This document shows, piece after piece, positions 1 through 8,615 of a stretch of 64,000 nucleotides of DNA. Origin of the DNA: a bacterium (GTDB lineage: Bacteria; Vulcanimicrobiota; Xenobia; Xenobiales; Xenobiaceae); the NCBI GenBank assembly GCA_022839105.1, contig JALHDH010000004.1:8653-72652 (forward strand), given 5' to 3'. Every line of letters begins with the position of its first letter. Position 1 is the first letter of the stretch. A program made the translations under genes and the position numbers. A model generated the notes under the pieces. That model saw only the letters and a list, made by a program, of their open reading frames with translations, had not been told where the DNA came from and made no database searches.

Positions 1-943
1 TGGTCCGGTGCGGCCGGATTCCCAGCGGGATGGCGAAGGTCCCGAAGACCATGCAGGTCAGGGGAAGCGAGATCTTCTGGTGGTACATCACCAGATACCG
101 GTTCCTCTTGCGCAGCATGTCGTCGTCCCCTTCCCGGGGCACCGGCATGCTGGCCAGGCTCTCGGCGAGTTCGGCCCGATTCATCTCTTCGGGGCGCAGC
201 TTCCGGCGCCTCAGGACGTCGGGGTCGGGAGGCGACTCTCCGGGAGACAGGGCCGTCCAGCCCCGTTGCCCGGCCAGTTCATAGCGCACGTCTCCCTCCC
301 GGCTGTACTCCACGCTCCGGATATCCTTCATCTCCCAGACGGTTCCGTTCCAGCGGGCCTCGTGCGCGTAGATCTCGCGAACCCTCATGCTCTCCCAGAA
401 GAAGTGGATGAAGATGCCCCTCATGGTCTTCTCCTTGACGTTGAGGGAGTGGGCGTAGATCATCTGCTCCTGCCCGTTGGCCAGAACCCGAGGCGAGGTG
501 ATCAGGGCGCGTTCCAGTTCGTCCCCGCGCTGATGCTCGATCAGGATGTCGTAGGCCCGCTTCATCGAGGGCGGAACCCAGGAATCGTTCATCCACAAGG
601 AGACGCCGGCCACCAGGGTGCAGAAGGCCAGGCCCGGGATGAAGATGCGGAAGAAGCCGATGCCTCCGGCCTTCAGGGCCACCAGCTCGCTGTCCCCGGA
701 GAGTCGTCCGTAGGCCATCAGGGCCGAGAGGAGGATCGACATGGGGAAGGTCAGGACCAGCACGTAGGGCAGTCGGCAATACAGGTACTCGATCACCACC
801 GAGACCCCTGCCTGGGACTCGACCACCATGCGGGCCACCCCCATGAGGGTTTCGGCCGAGAAGAAGAGCAGGGTGAAGGTGCACAGCCCGAAGAGGAAGG
901 GCCAGGCCATCTCGGTCATCAGGTAGCGATCCAGGATCTTCAT
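1..943 (-). CDS. LptF/LptG-type lipopolysaccharide export permease (C-terminus beyond left edge)
   Basis: Reading leftward from ATG at 943, the frame stays open to the window edge. It starts MKILDRYLMTEMA and continues with hydrophobic segments typical of YjgP/YjgQ permeases. A motif of the form LSGDSELVALKAGGIGFFR lies about 95 residues in and matches the conserved family segment that follows the second membrane helix. A periplasmic stretch follows, and then the next hydrophobic stretch before the sequence runs out. LptF and LptG form the inner-membrane part of the LptB2FG transporter, which extracts lipopolysaccharide and passes it to LptC. The start overlaps the lptB stop by 4 bp (ATGA), indicating translational coupling. 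Whether this is F or G cannot be decided, because only one permease is in view. Confidence 0.88.
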   Translation of the reverse strand, partial: MKILDRYLMTEMAWPFLFGLCTFTLLFFSAETLMGVARMVVESQAGVSVVIEYLYCRLPYVLVLTFPMSILLSALMAYGRLSGDSELVALKAGGIGFFRIFIPGLAFCTLVAGVSLWMNDSWVPPSMKRAYDILIEHQRGDELERALITSPRVLANGQEQMIYAHSLNVKEKTMRGIFIHFFWESMRVREIYAHEARWNGTVWEMKDIRSVEYSREGDVRYELAGQRGWTALSPGESPPDPDVLRRRKLRPEEMNRAELAESLASMPVPREGDDDMLRKRNRYLVMYHQKISLPLTCMVFGTFAIPLGIRPHRT

Positions 944-1683
944 TCCGGAGCCTCCTCCTCCAGGCCGGTCCGGAAGGCCTCGCCCAGGTAGTATTTCCGG
1001 GCGTCGGGATGGTTGGCCACCTCCTTGGCGCTCCCCGCCACCAGGATCCGCCCTTCCCGGATGATGTAGGCCCGGTCGGTGATGGCCAGGGTCTCGCGCA
1101 CATTGTGGTCGGTGACCAGGATCCCCAGGCCCTGGCCCCGCAAGGTCCGGATGATCTCCTGGATGGTGGCCACGGCGATGGGATCCACTCCGCTGAAGGG
1201 TTCGTCCAGCAAGAGGAAGGCCGGGCGGGTGGCCAGGGCCCGGGCGATTTCCAGGCGCCGACGCTCGCCGCCCGAAAGCTCCAGGGCCCGACTGCGGCGG
1301 ACCCGCCCCAGGTCATACTCCTCCAGCAGGGCTTCCAGCCGCGTCTTCTGCTCCTTGGCAGGAAGGCCGTGGACCTGCCAGATCAGGCGCAGGTTGTCCT
1401 CCACCGACAATCGGCGGAAGGCGGAGGGTTCCTGGGGCAGATAGCCGATTCCCCGGCGCGCCCGGCGATGCATGGGCATTCCCGTGACCTCCTGCCCCTG
1501 CAGGAAGATCCGTCCGCCATCCGGGCGGACCAGTCCGACCACCATGTAGAAGGTCGTGGTCTTCCCGGCGCCATTGGCCCCCAGAAGGCCGACCACCTCG
1601 CCGGGTGCGACCTCCAGGCTGACATTGTCGACGACCCGGCGCTTCCGGTAGATCTTGACCAGGTCCTGGACGGCGATGGTCAC
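940..1683 (-). CDS. lptB: LptB, ATPase of the lipopolysaccharide export ABC transporter
   Basis: The 247-residue protein is a complete ABC ATPase of the usual LptB length. It has Walker A GANGAGKT at residues 35-42, Q-loop QEPSAFRRLSVEDNL near 84-98, signature LSGGE at 136-140, Walker B FLLLDEP at 156-162 and switch histidine H193. The wording YLPQEPSAFRRLSVEDN is characteristic of LptB. It powers LPS extraction from the inner membrane. The neighbours fit: an LptC-like lipoprotein lies upstream (4-bp overlap, 1680-1683) and an LptF/G permease lies downstream (4-bp overlap). No LptA gene is adjacent. Confidence 0.95.
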   Translation of the reverse strand: MTIAVQDLVKIYRKRRVVDNVSLEVAPGEVVGLLGANGAGKTTTFYMVVGLVRPDGGRIFLQGQEVTGMPMHRRARRGIGYLPQEPSAFRRLSVEDNLRLIWQVHGLPAKEQKTRLEALLEEYDLGRVRRSRALELSGGERRRLEIARALATRPAFLLLDEPFSGVDPIAVATIQEIIRTLRGQGLGILVTDHNVRETLAITDRAYIIREGRILVAGSAKEVANHPDARKYYLGEAFRTGLEEEAPE

Positions 1684-2327
1684 CGGGGCACCTCCCCAGC
1701 CGGAATCCCTTCCGGCAGCAGCACCCGGACATCCCCCTCGACCTCCAGGCGGCGCAGGTCTGGAGAAGCGACGAGTCTCTTCCCGGTCAGGACCGTGCCT
1801 TCCCGCACCATGCGGACCCCCTGGCTTCCCAGGAACTGTCGGGCCTCGCCGTCCCAGACCAGGTTCTGGACGTTGAGGACCTCCCCGCGCATCCCGCGGG
1901 CCACGACCGGCCCCTCGAAGGAGACCTTCATGGTCTCCATGTCGACCAGGGCCCCGTTGCCCTCCACCGTCACCAGATCGGCCCCCTGCGAATCCATCAA
2001 GGTCCAGGTCAGGACGCCCACGCGAGCCGTCCGGCCGACCTCCTCATACTCGATCCGTTCGGCATCCAGCTTCCAGGGATTCTCACCCCGGGAACGCAGG
2101 GTCGAACTCTCCAGGATCCGACGGTCTGGCGCGCCGATTTCGGGCGAGACCACGGGAGAAGGCACGAGCGGCGAGGCTTCGGGGGAAGAAGCGGGGATCG
2201 TCGGAAGGGCGGCGGGAGAGGAAGCGTCATGAGGCTCCGGCCCCGGGCCGGAACAGCCCAGGGCCCCGAGAAGGGCCAGGGCCGCCAGGCCCCGTGCGAT
2301 GTCCGCGACGCGCACCATCCGACTCAA
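1680..2327 (-). CDS. lptC: LptC-like lipoprotein, LPS export
   Basis: This 215-residue protein has an N-terminal hydrophobic segment ending in the lipobox LGALGC (Cys25), so it is probably membrane-anchored by lipid rather than by the single helix of E. coli LptC. A Pro/Ser-rich linker (about residues 26-65) leads into an LptC/OstA-like beta region. That region is recognisable by alternating stretches such as WKLDAERIEYEE, ADLVTVEGNGALVD and a late TGKRLVASPDLRRLEVEGDV. LptC bridges the inner-membrane LptB2FG complex to LptA. It is the first gene of a three-gene minus-strand operon. The lipoprotein form and low conservation leave room for a broader OstA-domain protein, but the context strongly supports LptC. 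Confidence 0.8.
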   Translation of the reverse strand: MSRMVRVADIARGLAALALLGALGCSGPGPEPHDASSPAALPTIPASSPEASPLVPSPVVSPEIGAPDRRILESSTLRSRGENPWKLDAERIEYEEVGRTARVGVLTWTLMDSQGADLVTVEGNGALVDMETMKVSFEGPVVARGMRGEVLNVQNLVWDGEARQFLGSQGVRMVREGTVLTGKRLVASPDLRRLEVEGDVRVLLPEGIPAGEVPR

Positions 2328-2470
2328 TAATCCTCGACCAAGTCCTCAAAACCGTCCACACAGTATACACGACGGAGAATCCCGGTAAAGACTCGCCCTC
2401 TTCCCGGGTTCCTCCGGAACCCGGGAACCCGCCAGGAAGGAGGACTCGATCCTGCGGGGGAAGGCGGCCG

Positions 2471-5400
2471 ATGATGCGAAACCGAAGACTGGCCCCTCGC
2501 TGGACTCCCCTCCTGCTGGCCTTGCTGGCCCTGCTCGTGCCCGTCTCCGGCCCGGCGGCCCCGGATGGAACCCCCACCATGCGAAGCTCGGAGCTCAGGC
2601 CGGGCATGCAGGGGTACGGACTGACCGTCTTCCAGGGGACCCGGATCACCCGCTTCCCGATCACCGTCCTGGGAGTGGCCCGGGGCCATCTGAGCGGCTC
2701 GGACCTGGTGCTGATCCGCGTGGACGGAGGTCACCTGGTCGAGCAGGGAATCGGGATCGTGGCCGGGATGAGCGGCTCGCCGATCTACGTCCAGGGACGG
2801 TTGATCGGGGCGATCTCCTACGGCTGGGGCTTCTCGAAGGTCCCCATCGGCGGGGTCACCCCGATCCACGACATGATGGCCGAATTGCCCGGACCGTTGG
2901 CACCGATCCCCCAGAGCGCCCCCTGGGGCGCCGTGGGGCGCCTGGAGAACCCGGTGACCCTGGAAGGCCGCACCTATCGCGAGATCCGGATCTCCCCCCG
3001 CCCTCAGGCCACCCCGGGCCAGGCCCTGGAGCTCTCGCCCGTGGGCACCCTGCTGCAGACCTCGGGCCTGGACCAGGCCTCGATCGAACGCCTGAACCGC
3101 TCGCTCAAGGAACTCCCCCTGCAGGCCGTGCAGGGATTCCAGGGGCAGCGGCCGGCGACGGGGATCCCTCCGATGGTGCCCGGAGCGGCGGTGGGCGTCC
3201 CCTTGCTGACCGGAGACATCGAGGTGGCCGCCACGGGAACGCTGACCTGGCGCAAGGACAACTCGATCCTGGCCTTCGGCCATCCCCTGGCCCAACTGGG
3301 AGAGGTCCAGCTTCCCCTCTCGGCAGCCCATATCCACACGGTCCTGCCCAGCTACCAGATGTCCTTCAAGATGGCCTCTCAACTCGGCCTCATCGGCGAG
3401 ATGAGCCGGGACCGGCTCTGGGCCATCGGGGGTCGCCTCCACGCCCCCGTCTCGATGGTTCCCGTCCAACTGGTGGTCCACGATCCCTCCAGGAGCCAGA
3501 GCCGGACCTGGAACATGCGCGCAGCCCAGCATCGCTACCTGACCCCGGCCGTCCTCAGCACGGCCACGAACTACACGGTCGGCAGCATGAGCGCCTCGAT
3601 GCAGGCCTCCACGGCAGACCTGCACGTGCGGATCCAGCCTCAGGGGCAGCCCCCCCTGGAGCTGGAGGACCTGGTCTCGGGCCCGGGCCTGGCCAACCAG
3701 GTGGCCAGCCGCGTGGAATCGGTCCTGCGACGCCTGGTGGACAACCCCTTCGAGCCCCTCAAGCTGGATTCGATCCGGATCGAAGCCCGGATCGTGCCCA
3801 GGCCCTTGCGGGCCTCGATCCAGAGAATCTACACCGACCGGACGGAGTACCGACCCGGCGAGACCGTGCGCCTGGGAATCGTCCTGAAGCCCTATGACCA
3901 GGAGCCCCAGGTTCGCGAAATCCCCCTGAGCCTGCCCCACGATGCCCGCCCGGGAAAGATCCGGATCGGGGTGGGGGCACGGGAATCCCTCGGCGAGCTG
4001 GCCAAGACCCTCAACATCGAAGAGCCCGTCCCCCAGGATCTGTCCGGCCTGCTCGAGCAGATTCGGGGCGAAGAGCGGGGAGGCGATCTGGCCATCCGGA
4101 CCGTGCTCCCCGGAGAGGGCCTGAAGATGGGGCCCCACAGCCTGCCTCTGCTCCCGGCCTCCTGGCGTGAGGCCCTGAGGTCCTCCAGCCACAGCCATCT
4201 GAACTCCACCGCCGAGATCCTGCGCAGCCGGCTCTCCACCCCCTGGTCCTTGCGGGGTCGGGCCACCCTGGAACTGGAGCTCAAGCCGGCTGAGACGACT
4301 CCGGTGCCCAAGGTCCCGGCCACCGAGCCGACTCCCACGGTGGTCGAGCTTCCGGCCGGAGGCCATGCGTGGACCTTGAAGCCCTCCGCTCCAGGGGGGG
4401 AATTCCTGGGCGCCGCCCTGGACGCCACGGGAGCCCTGATGGCCGGTCCCCCCTTCCAGACGCTCTGGAGGTCCAGCGACGACCTGATCGCCAGCCTCTG
4501 CCCCGGACCCGGAGAGGACCTGCTGGCCGGCCTGGCCGGCAGCGGCGAGGTGCTGCGCCTGGTCCCGGGCCAGGCCGCCACCCTCTTCGGCCGGACCGGG
4601 AGCGCCGCGGTCTTGAGCCTTCTGCGCTCCGAAGACGGGATCTGGGCCGGCACCGCGCCGGATGGAAACCTGGTGCGCTGGAACCTCTCAGGTCGGCCGA
4701 CCCTGCGGGTCCACCTTCCAGGGGCCTATGTCTGGGCCCTGGCACCGGCTCCCGGAGGAGGGGTCTACGCCGCCACGGGGATGCCCGGCTCGGTCCACCT
4801 GGTCGAGGCCTCCGGTCGGACCCGACGCTTGTGGTCCGGGGCCGCCCAGCATGTCCGAGGCCTGGCGCTGCTCGGCGATGGCCGGTTGCTGATGGCGACC
4901 AGCCAGGCCGGGCGGGTGCTGCGGCTGGATCCCGCCTCCGGAGAGGTGGAGACCCTCCTGCTCAGCCCCTCTCCGGACCTGGAGGCGTTGGCGATCTCGG
5001 GGCCCCATGCCTGGGTGGCCAGCTCGGATTCGCTCTTCCGCCTCTGCCTGGAATCCGGTGCGGTGCAGCGGATCGAGGCTGGGAACAGCCCGGTCCTGTC
5101 GCTGGCCGGCGACGCTTCGGGTGGAGTCTGGGCAGGTCACGCCGACGGCTCGGTGCTCCGCATCCCGGTCTCCGGAGAGGCCCTGCGGATGCCGGCTTCC
5201 TCGAAACGCCCGATCCTGGCCCTGCTGAGCCGCCCCCAGGGCGTCCTGGCCGCCCGCAACCTCCCCGTCGAGTTGCTGAGCTTCGGCCCCGGCCTGGCCC
5301 CAAGCGAGTACCGCAGCCCCGTCCTGGACGCCCGCGCCCCCTCCCACTGGGGACAGATCCGCTGGCTGGGCGTTCCCGGCTCGAAAAAACCGAGGGCCCT

Positions 5401-6196
5401 GCGCACCCGCAGCGGCCCGACCGGCGTGCCCGACGAACACTGGAGTCCCTGGTCGACGATCCCGGGAGCTTCCACCGGAGCCCCCGTCCACTCCCCTCCA
5501 GACCGCTTCCTCCAACTCTCCGTGCTCCTCGATCCCGAAGAGGCCGACCCCATCCGAATCCAGAGCCTCGAGGTGGGCTTCGCCTCCCAGTCCGGCCCGC
5601 TCGGCCTGCGCTGGGTCGAGCCCGAGGGCTCCGAACGCTGGGCGGGGGCCCGGACCCTGAAGTGGCGATTGAGCCAGGGGGATCCCTCCAGGGTCTCCTG
5701 GGAGGTGGAGATCAGCCCCGACGGGGGAAGCACCTGGGTTTCCCTGGCCAGCAGCCGTCCCTTCCGCGGGCGCGAGCAGACCCTGGATCTGGAGACCTCG
5801 CGCTTCCCGGATGGACCCCACAGATTCCGCGTTTCCGCCTGGGATCGCCAGGCCCCCACCCTCAGCCGGGTGGAGAGCCTCTCGGGGACGATCCTGCTGG
5901 CCAACTCGAAGGCTCGAATCGCCTGGCTCTCAGGGCCGGGCTCAGGCCCTGTGCGGGGTCGGGTCCATCTGCCGGTGGCCGCCATCAGGGAGGTGCACTT
6001 CCGCAGGTCTCCCGCGGGTTCTTGGCTTCCGGCCACTCCGCTGGACGGACTCTTCGACTCGAACCGGGAGGATTTCGAGGTCCCCCCGGGGGAATTGACC
6101 CGTCTGGAGATCCGCGTGAAGGATGAAGCGGGGAACGAGACCACCGTGGCCGGACCGCCCCCTCGGGGGAGGCCGGGCGAAGGAGAGGCCCGTTGA
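2471..6196 (+). CDS. Exported S55 (SpoIVB-type) serine peptidase-like protein with C-terminal propeller-like region
   Basis: The predicted 1241-residue protein starts at ATG 2471, after a GGGGGAAGG stretch. It begins with a clear signal peptide (RR at 5-6, then Leu-rich to about residue 30). Residues about 95-125 hold GIVAGMSGSPIYVQGRLIGA, the GxSGSP serine-nucleophile motif of S55 peptidases (candidate Ser101). A histidine lies in SILAFGHPLAQLGE (His271). In B. subtilis SpoIVB, as I recall it, the catalytic His precedes the Ser; here the order is reversed. Residues about 690-1000 show repeats like DGRLLMATSQAGRVLRLDP that suggest a beta-propeller, followed by beta-sandwich-like sequence. The stop overlaps the next gene's TTG start by 4 bp. 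The activity and the substrate are unknown. Confidence 0.8.
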   Translation: MMRNRRLAPRWTPLLLALLALLVPVSGPAAPDGTPTMRSSELRPGMQGYGLTVFQGTRITRFPITVLGVARGHLSGSDLVLIRVDGGHLVEQGIGIVAGMSGSPIYVQGRLIGAISYGWGFSKVPIGGVTPIHDMMAELPGPLAPIPQSAPWGAVGRLENPVTLEGRTYREIRISPRPQATPGQALELSPVGTLLQTSGLDQASIERLNRSLKELPLQAVQGFQGQRPATGIPPMVPGAAVGVPLLTGDIEVAATGTLTWRKDNSILAFGHPLAQLGEVQLPLSAAHIHTVLPSYQMSFKMASQLGLIGEMSRDRLWAIGGRLHAPVSMVPVQLVVHDPSRSQSRTWNMRAAQHRYLTPAVLSTATNYTVGSMSASMQASTADLHVRIQPQGQPPLELEDLVSGPGLANQVASRVESVLRRLVDNPFEPLKLDSIRIEARIVPRPLRASIQRIYTDRTEYRPGETVRLGIVLKPYDQEPQVREIPLSLPHDARPGKIRIGVGARESLGELAKTLNIEEPVPQDLSGLLEQIRGEERGGDLAIRTVLPGEGLKMGPHSLPLLPASWREALRSSSHSHLNSTAEILRSRLSTPWSLRGRATLELELKPAETTPVPKVPATEPTPTVVELPAGGHAWTLKPSAPGGEFLGAALDATGALMAGPPFQTLWRSSDDLIASLCPGPGEDLLAGLAGSGEVLRLVPGQAATLFGRTGSAAVLSLLRSEDGIWAGTAPDGNLVRWNLSGRPTLRVHLPGAYVWALAPAPGGGVYAATGMPGSVHLVEASGRTRRLWSGAAQHVRGLALLGDGRLLMATSQAGRVLRLDPASGEVETLLLSPSPDLEALAISGPHAWVASSDSLFRLCLESGAVQRIEAGNSPVLSLAGDASGGVWAGHADGSVLRIPVSGEALRMPASSKRPILALLSRPQGVLAARNLPVELLSFGPGLAPSEYRSPVLDARAPSHWGQIRWLGVPGSKKPRALRTRSGPTGVPDEHWSPWSTIPGASTGAPVHSPPDRFLQLSVLLDPEEADPIRIQSLEVGFASQSGPLGLRWVEPEGSERWAGARTLKWRLSQGDPSRVSWEVEISPDGGSTWVSLASSRPFRGREQTLDLETSRFPDGPHRFRVSAWDRQAPTLSRVESLSGTILLANSKARIAWLSGPGSGPVRGRVHLPVAAIREVHFRRSPAGSWLPATPLDGLFDSNREDFEVPPGELTRLEIRVKDEAGNETTVAGPPPRGRPGEGEAR

Positions 6197-7683
6197 ACCA
6201 GCCGGATCCAAGAGACCAGGCGGAACGCCGTCTTCCAGGCCTCCCCCCGCCACCCGTCACCGAGGAGGAGGAGCCCGCGCGCCGTTTCCCAGGCCTCCCC
6301 CCGCCACCCGTCCCCAAAGAGGAGATGCCCGCCATTCCGGCTCCCACCGGCCCGGATTCGCGGTCGAATTCGGCGCGGCTGGCCCTGGATGATCTGGAGG
6401 CCAAGGGCCTCTTCCTGGTGCGCCCCTCCAAGCCCGGCCCATCTCCCCAAGCCCCCGTCGCCCCCCTCTCCGGAACCCCAGGCCGGGGCTCCGACTGGAA
6501 CCTCTTCATCGGAACCTCGGCTGAGGCCGGACCCCTCGGGTCACTCCCCGGGCTCCCGGCGAAGGCCGACCCGTCTCCCCTGGCCGCCGACCCCACCCTG
6601 GACCGGACCGGGAAACCGCCGGAATACCGGGCCGCCGATCTGCTGGTCGACGAAATGGCTGGAAACGTCCGCCACGAACGCTTCCAGGACTTCATCCGCC
6701 GATTCGAGAGGCCCGTCGAAGCGCACCGACGGGCCCTGGAGGATCTCTACCCTCCTGGGGTCGTGAACCTTTTCGACCGGAAGGCCTGGCAGGCCCTGAT
6801 CGAAGGCTTCCAACGCGTGATTCCCAGCGCTCCGGAAGAGCCTGCGGCCTGGATGGGGCTGGCCCTGTGCGCCCTGGCCCAGAAGGACCTCAAGACGGCC
6901 AGCGCCTTGGCGGATCACGCTTTGGGGCTCGACGAGACCCTGGCGCTGGATCGCTTGCTGGCCGAAGTCCGCCCCACCGCTCCCAGGAACTGGCTACGCC
7001 TGGCCGAGGCCCTGGGGCGGCTCGGCCACCTCGAACCGGCGATGGACATCTGCAACCGGGTCGCCAGCGACCTGGAGACACCCGATCCGGTGCGTCGGCG
7101 CGCCCAGAAGACCCGCTCCAAGGTCCGCCACGACTATTTCCGGAACCGGGGGGAAGCCGATCCCGAGACGGGACGCGAGAGGTCCTCTCCCATCCGGGCG
7201 CTACGGGTCTTGGGGACGGTCCTGGCGGTCCTGGCCTGCCTGGGCCTGGCCTTCGCCGGCTTCGTCAAGGCCCGGACCGCCTTCTACCTGGAACGGGGGG
7301 AGACGCGCCTGGCGATGGCCCTGAACCTTGCCGAGAAGCTGGAGCGCCGCGAACCGGTCCCAGACCACAGGGTCTCCATCGAAGAGCATGTTGCGGCAGC
7401 CATGACCGACTTCTCCGAAGCCCGCCGCTGGAACGACGCCCATGTCCGGGCCACCTTCCTCAACGCGGCTGCCGCCGATCTCCTGCTGGAGATCGGGAGG
7501 CTCCGCCGGGCCAGCGACAGGCGCTGGGACTCCAGAGGCTGGGCAGAGGCCCGCCAGACCCGGGACCGGGCCCATGCCGAGCTGGAACGGCTGGATCTGG
7601 ACCCGACCCGACGAGCCGCCGAGGAAAAGGCTCTGGGCGACCTGAAGAAACGGGCCTCCCGCGGAGTCGACCTGGGCTTCTGA
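6193..7683 (+). CDS. Single-span membrane protein with proline-rich N-terminus, function unknown
   Basis: I do not recognise this 496-residue protein. It starts at TTG 6193 after GAAGGAGAGG and overlaps the stop of the S55-peptidase gene, so the two are probably co-translated. The N-terminus holds two tandem 18-residue proline-rich repeats. The middle (about residues 190-310) is helical and TPR-like (AWMGLALCALAQKDL, WLRLAEALGRLGHLEPAMDICNR). One transmembrane helix lies near residues 338-359, and the rest of the C-terminus is charged and helical. Without an N-terminal signal, the TPR-like part should be cytoplasmic and the C-terminal part periplasmic. Its coupling to an exported peptidase-like protein suggests a joint envelope function. 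Confidence 0.75.
   Translation: MNQPDPRDQAERRLPGLPPPPVTEEEEPARRFPGLPPPPVPKEEMPAIPAPTGPDSRSNSARLALDDLEAKGLFLVRPSKPGPSPQAPVAPLSGTPGRGSDWNLFIGTSAEAGPLGSLPGLPAKADPSPLAADPTLDRTGKPPEYRAADLLVDEMAGNVRHERFQDFIRRFERPVEAHRRALEDLYPPGVVNLFDRKAWQALIEGFQRVIPSAPEEPAAWMGLALCALAQKDLKTASALADHALGLDETLALDRLLAEVRPTAPRNWLRLAEALGRLGHLEPAMDICNRVASDLETPDPVRRRAQKTRSKVRHDYFRNRGEADPETGRERSSPIRALRVLGTVLAVLACLGLAFAGFVKARTAFYLERGETRLAMALNLAEKLERREPVPDHRVSIEEHVAAAMTDFSEARRWNDAHVRATFLNAAAADLLLEIGRLRRASDRRWDSRGWAEARQTRDRAHAELERLDLDPTRRAAEEKALGDLKKRASRGVDLGF
6226..6333 (+). repeat. Two tandem 54-bp coding repeats
   Basis: Two adjacent 54-bp units encode 18-residue repeats, RRLPGLPPPPVTEEEEPA and RRFPGLPPPPVPKEEMPA, identical at 14 of 18 positions. 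They form a proline-rich acidic spacer near the N-terminus of the protein starting at 6193. Confidence 0.85.
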
Positions 7684-7747
7684 GCCTGAATCCGCCACCT
7701 ACCGTGGCATTCGGCCGCCGATCCGGGCCAGGCGGCGGATTCAGGCT
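7683..7747. repeat. Inverted repeat between convergent genes, probable bidirectional terminator; copy 1 of 2
   Basis: Arms AGCCTGAATCCGCC (7683-7696) and GGCGGATTCAGGCT (7734-7747) are perfectly complementary over 14 bp around a 37-nt loop. The repeat overlaps the stop of the gene on its left and ends 11 bp before the stop of the convergent gene. The core CCTGAATCCGCC/GGCGGATTCAGG recurs at 62793-62829. There is no T-tract, so Rho-independent termination is uncertain. Confidence 0.6.
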
Positions 7748-7758
7748 GAGGGGACTCC

Positions 7759-8391
7759 TCAGGAATCCAGGGCCCGGACGAAGGGATTGCTCCTCTTCTC
7801 CTCTCCGACGGTCGTGGCCGGACCGTGGCCGGGATGGAGGATCGTGTCGTCCGGCAGACTGTAGATCCGATTGCGGATCGAGCGCTGGAGCTGCCGGAAA
7901 TCCCCTCCGGGCAGGTCGGTCCGGCCCACCGAACCGGCGAAGATCGTGTCGCCGACAAAGGCGTTCCCTCCGCTGAGGAGGACGACTCCACCGGGTGAGT
8001 GCCCGGGCGTATGCAAGACCTGGAAGACCAGGCTGCCCGCCCGGAAATCCGTTCCTTCCCGCAGTTCTCCATCCACCACGGGAATGGGACCGGGTTCCAG
8101 CCCGAAGAGCATGGCCTGCTGAGGCGCCGCCTGGATCAGCTCCAGATCCCCCGGGTGGGCATGGAGGGGAACGCCCAAGGCCTCCTTCACCTCCTGCGCG
8201 CGCATCACATGATCCACATGACCGTGGGTCAGGAGCAAGGCCCGGATCGTCACCCCTTCGGTGCGGATCAGGTCCAGCAGTCTTCCGCTCTCATCCCCGG
8301 GATCGATCAGGACCCCATCCCGGGTCTCTTCATCGGCCACCAGGTAGCAGTTCATCTGGAAGGCCCCGACAGGGCAGGTGCGAATCAACAT
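7759..8391 (-). CDS. MBL-fold metallo-hydrolase, glyoxalase II-like (YcbL type)
   Basis: This 210-residue protein is of the short metallo-beta-lactamase-fold type. The zinc-binding motif is LTHGHVDH, followed by the downstream ligands in LHTPGHSPGG, FVGDTIFAGSVGRTD and HPGHGPATT. The length and the pattern GDTIFAGSVGRTDLPGG are typical of YcbL-like hydroxyacylglutathione hydrolases that lack the C-terminal glutathione-binding domain. I chose ATG 8391 because GGGAGG lies seven bases upstream; the open frame extends further but loses homology. It probably hydrolyses thioesters in the cytoplasm, but the substrate is not fixed by sequence. A second, classical GloB-like enzyme is encoded at 15046. 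Confidence 0.88.
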   Translation of the reverse strand: MLIRTCPVGAFQMNCYLVADEETRDGVLIDPGDESGRLLDLIRTEGVTIRALLLTHGHVDHVMRAQEVKEALGVPLHAHPGDLELIQAAPQQAMLFGLEPGPIPVVDGELREGTDFRAGSLVFQVLHTPGHSPGGVVLLSGGNAFVGDTIFAGSVGRTDLPGGDFRQLQRSIRNRIYSLPDDTILHPGHGPATTVGEEKRSNPFVRALDS

Positions 8392-8615
8392 GGGCCTCCC
8401 TTTCTCGACCGGGGAGGTGGAACCCCTCCTGTCGGGACCGCCATTCGGAACAAAGGAGGAAGGCACGGGCCTGCGCCAGATCATCCCGCGGCCCGGAGCC
8501 GTTCCCTATCCTGACCATGCCCGCAGAGCCCAAGGGACGCAGCCCCGTTCCGCGAAGGTTGCACCGATGCTCCGGGCAAAGCCCTCCGCCCCTGGCCGAG
8601 GCCCCGAGGAAGTCC

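Noticed and set aside
2324..4366. Long open frame on the minus strand opposite the S55-peptidase gene
   Set aside because: It lies opposite a gene with signal peptide and motif support; its translation is Gly/Gln/His-rich low-complexity, typical of antisense frames in high-GC DNA.
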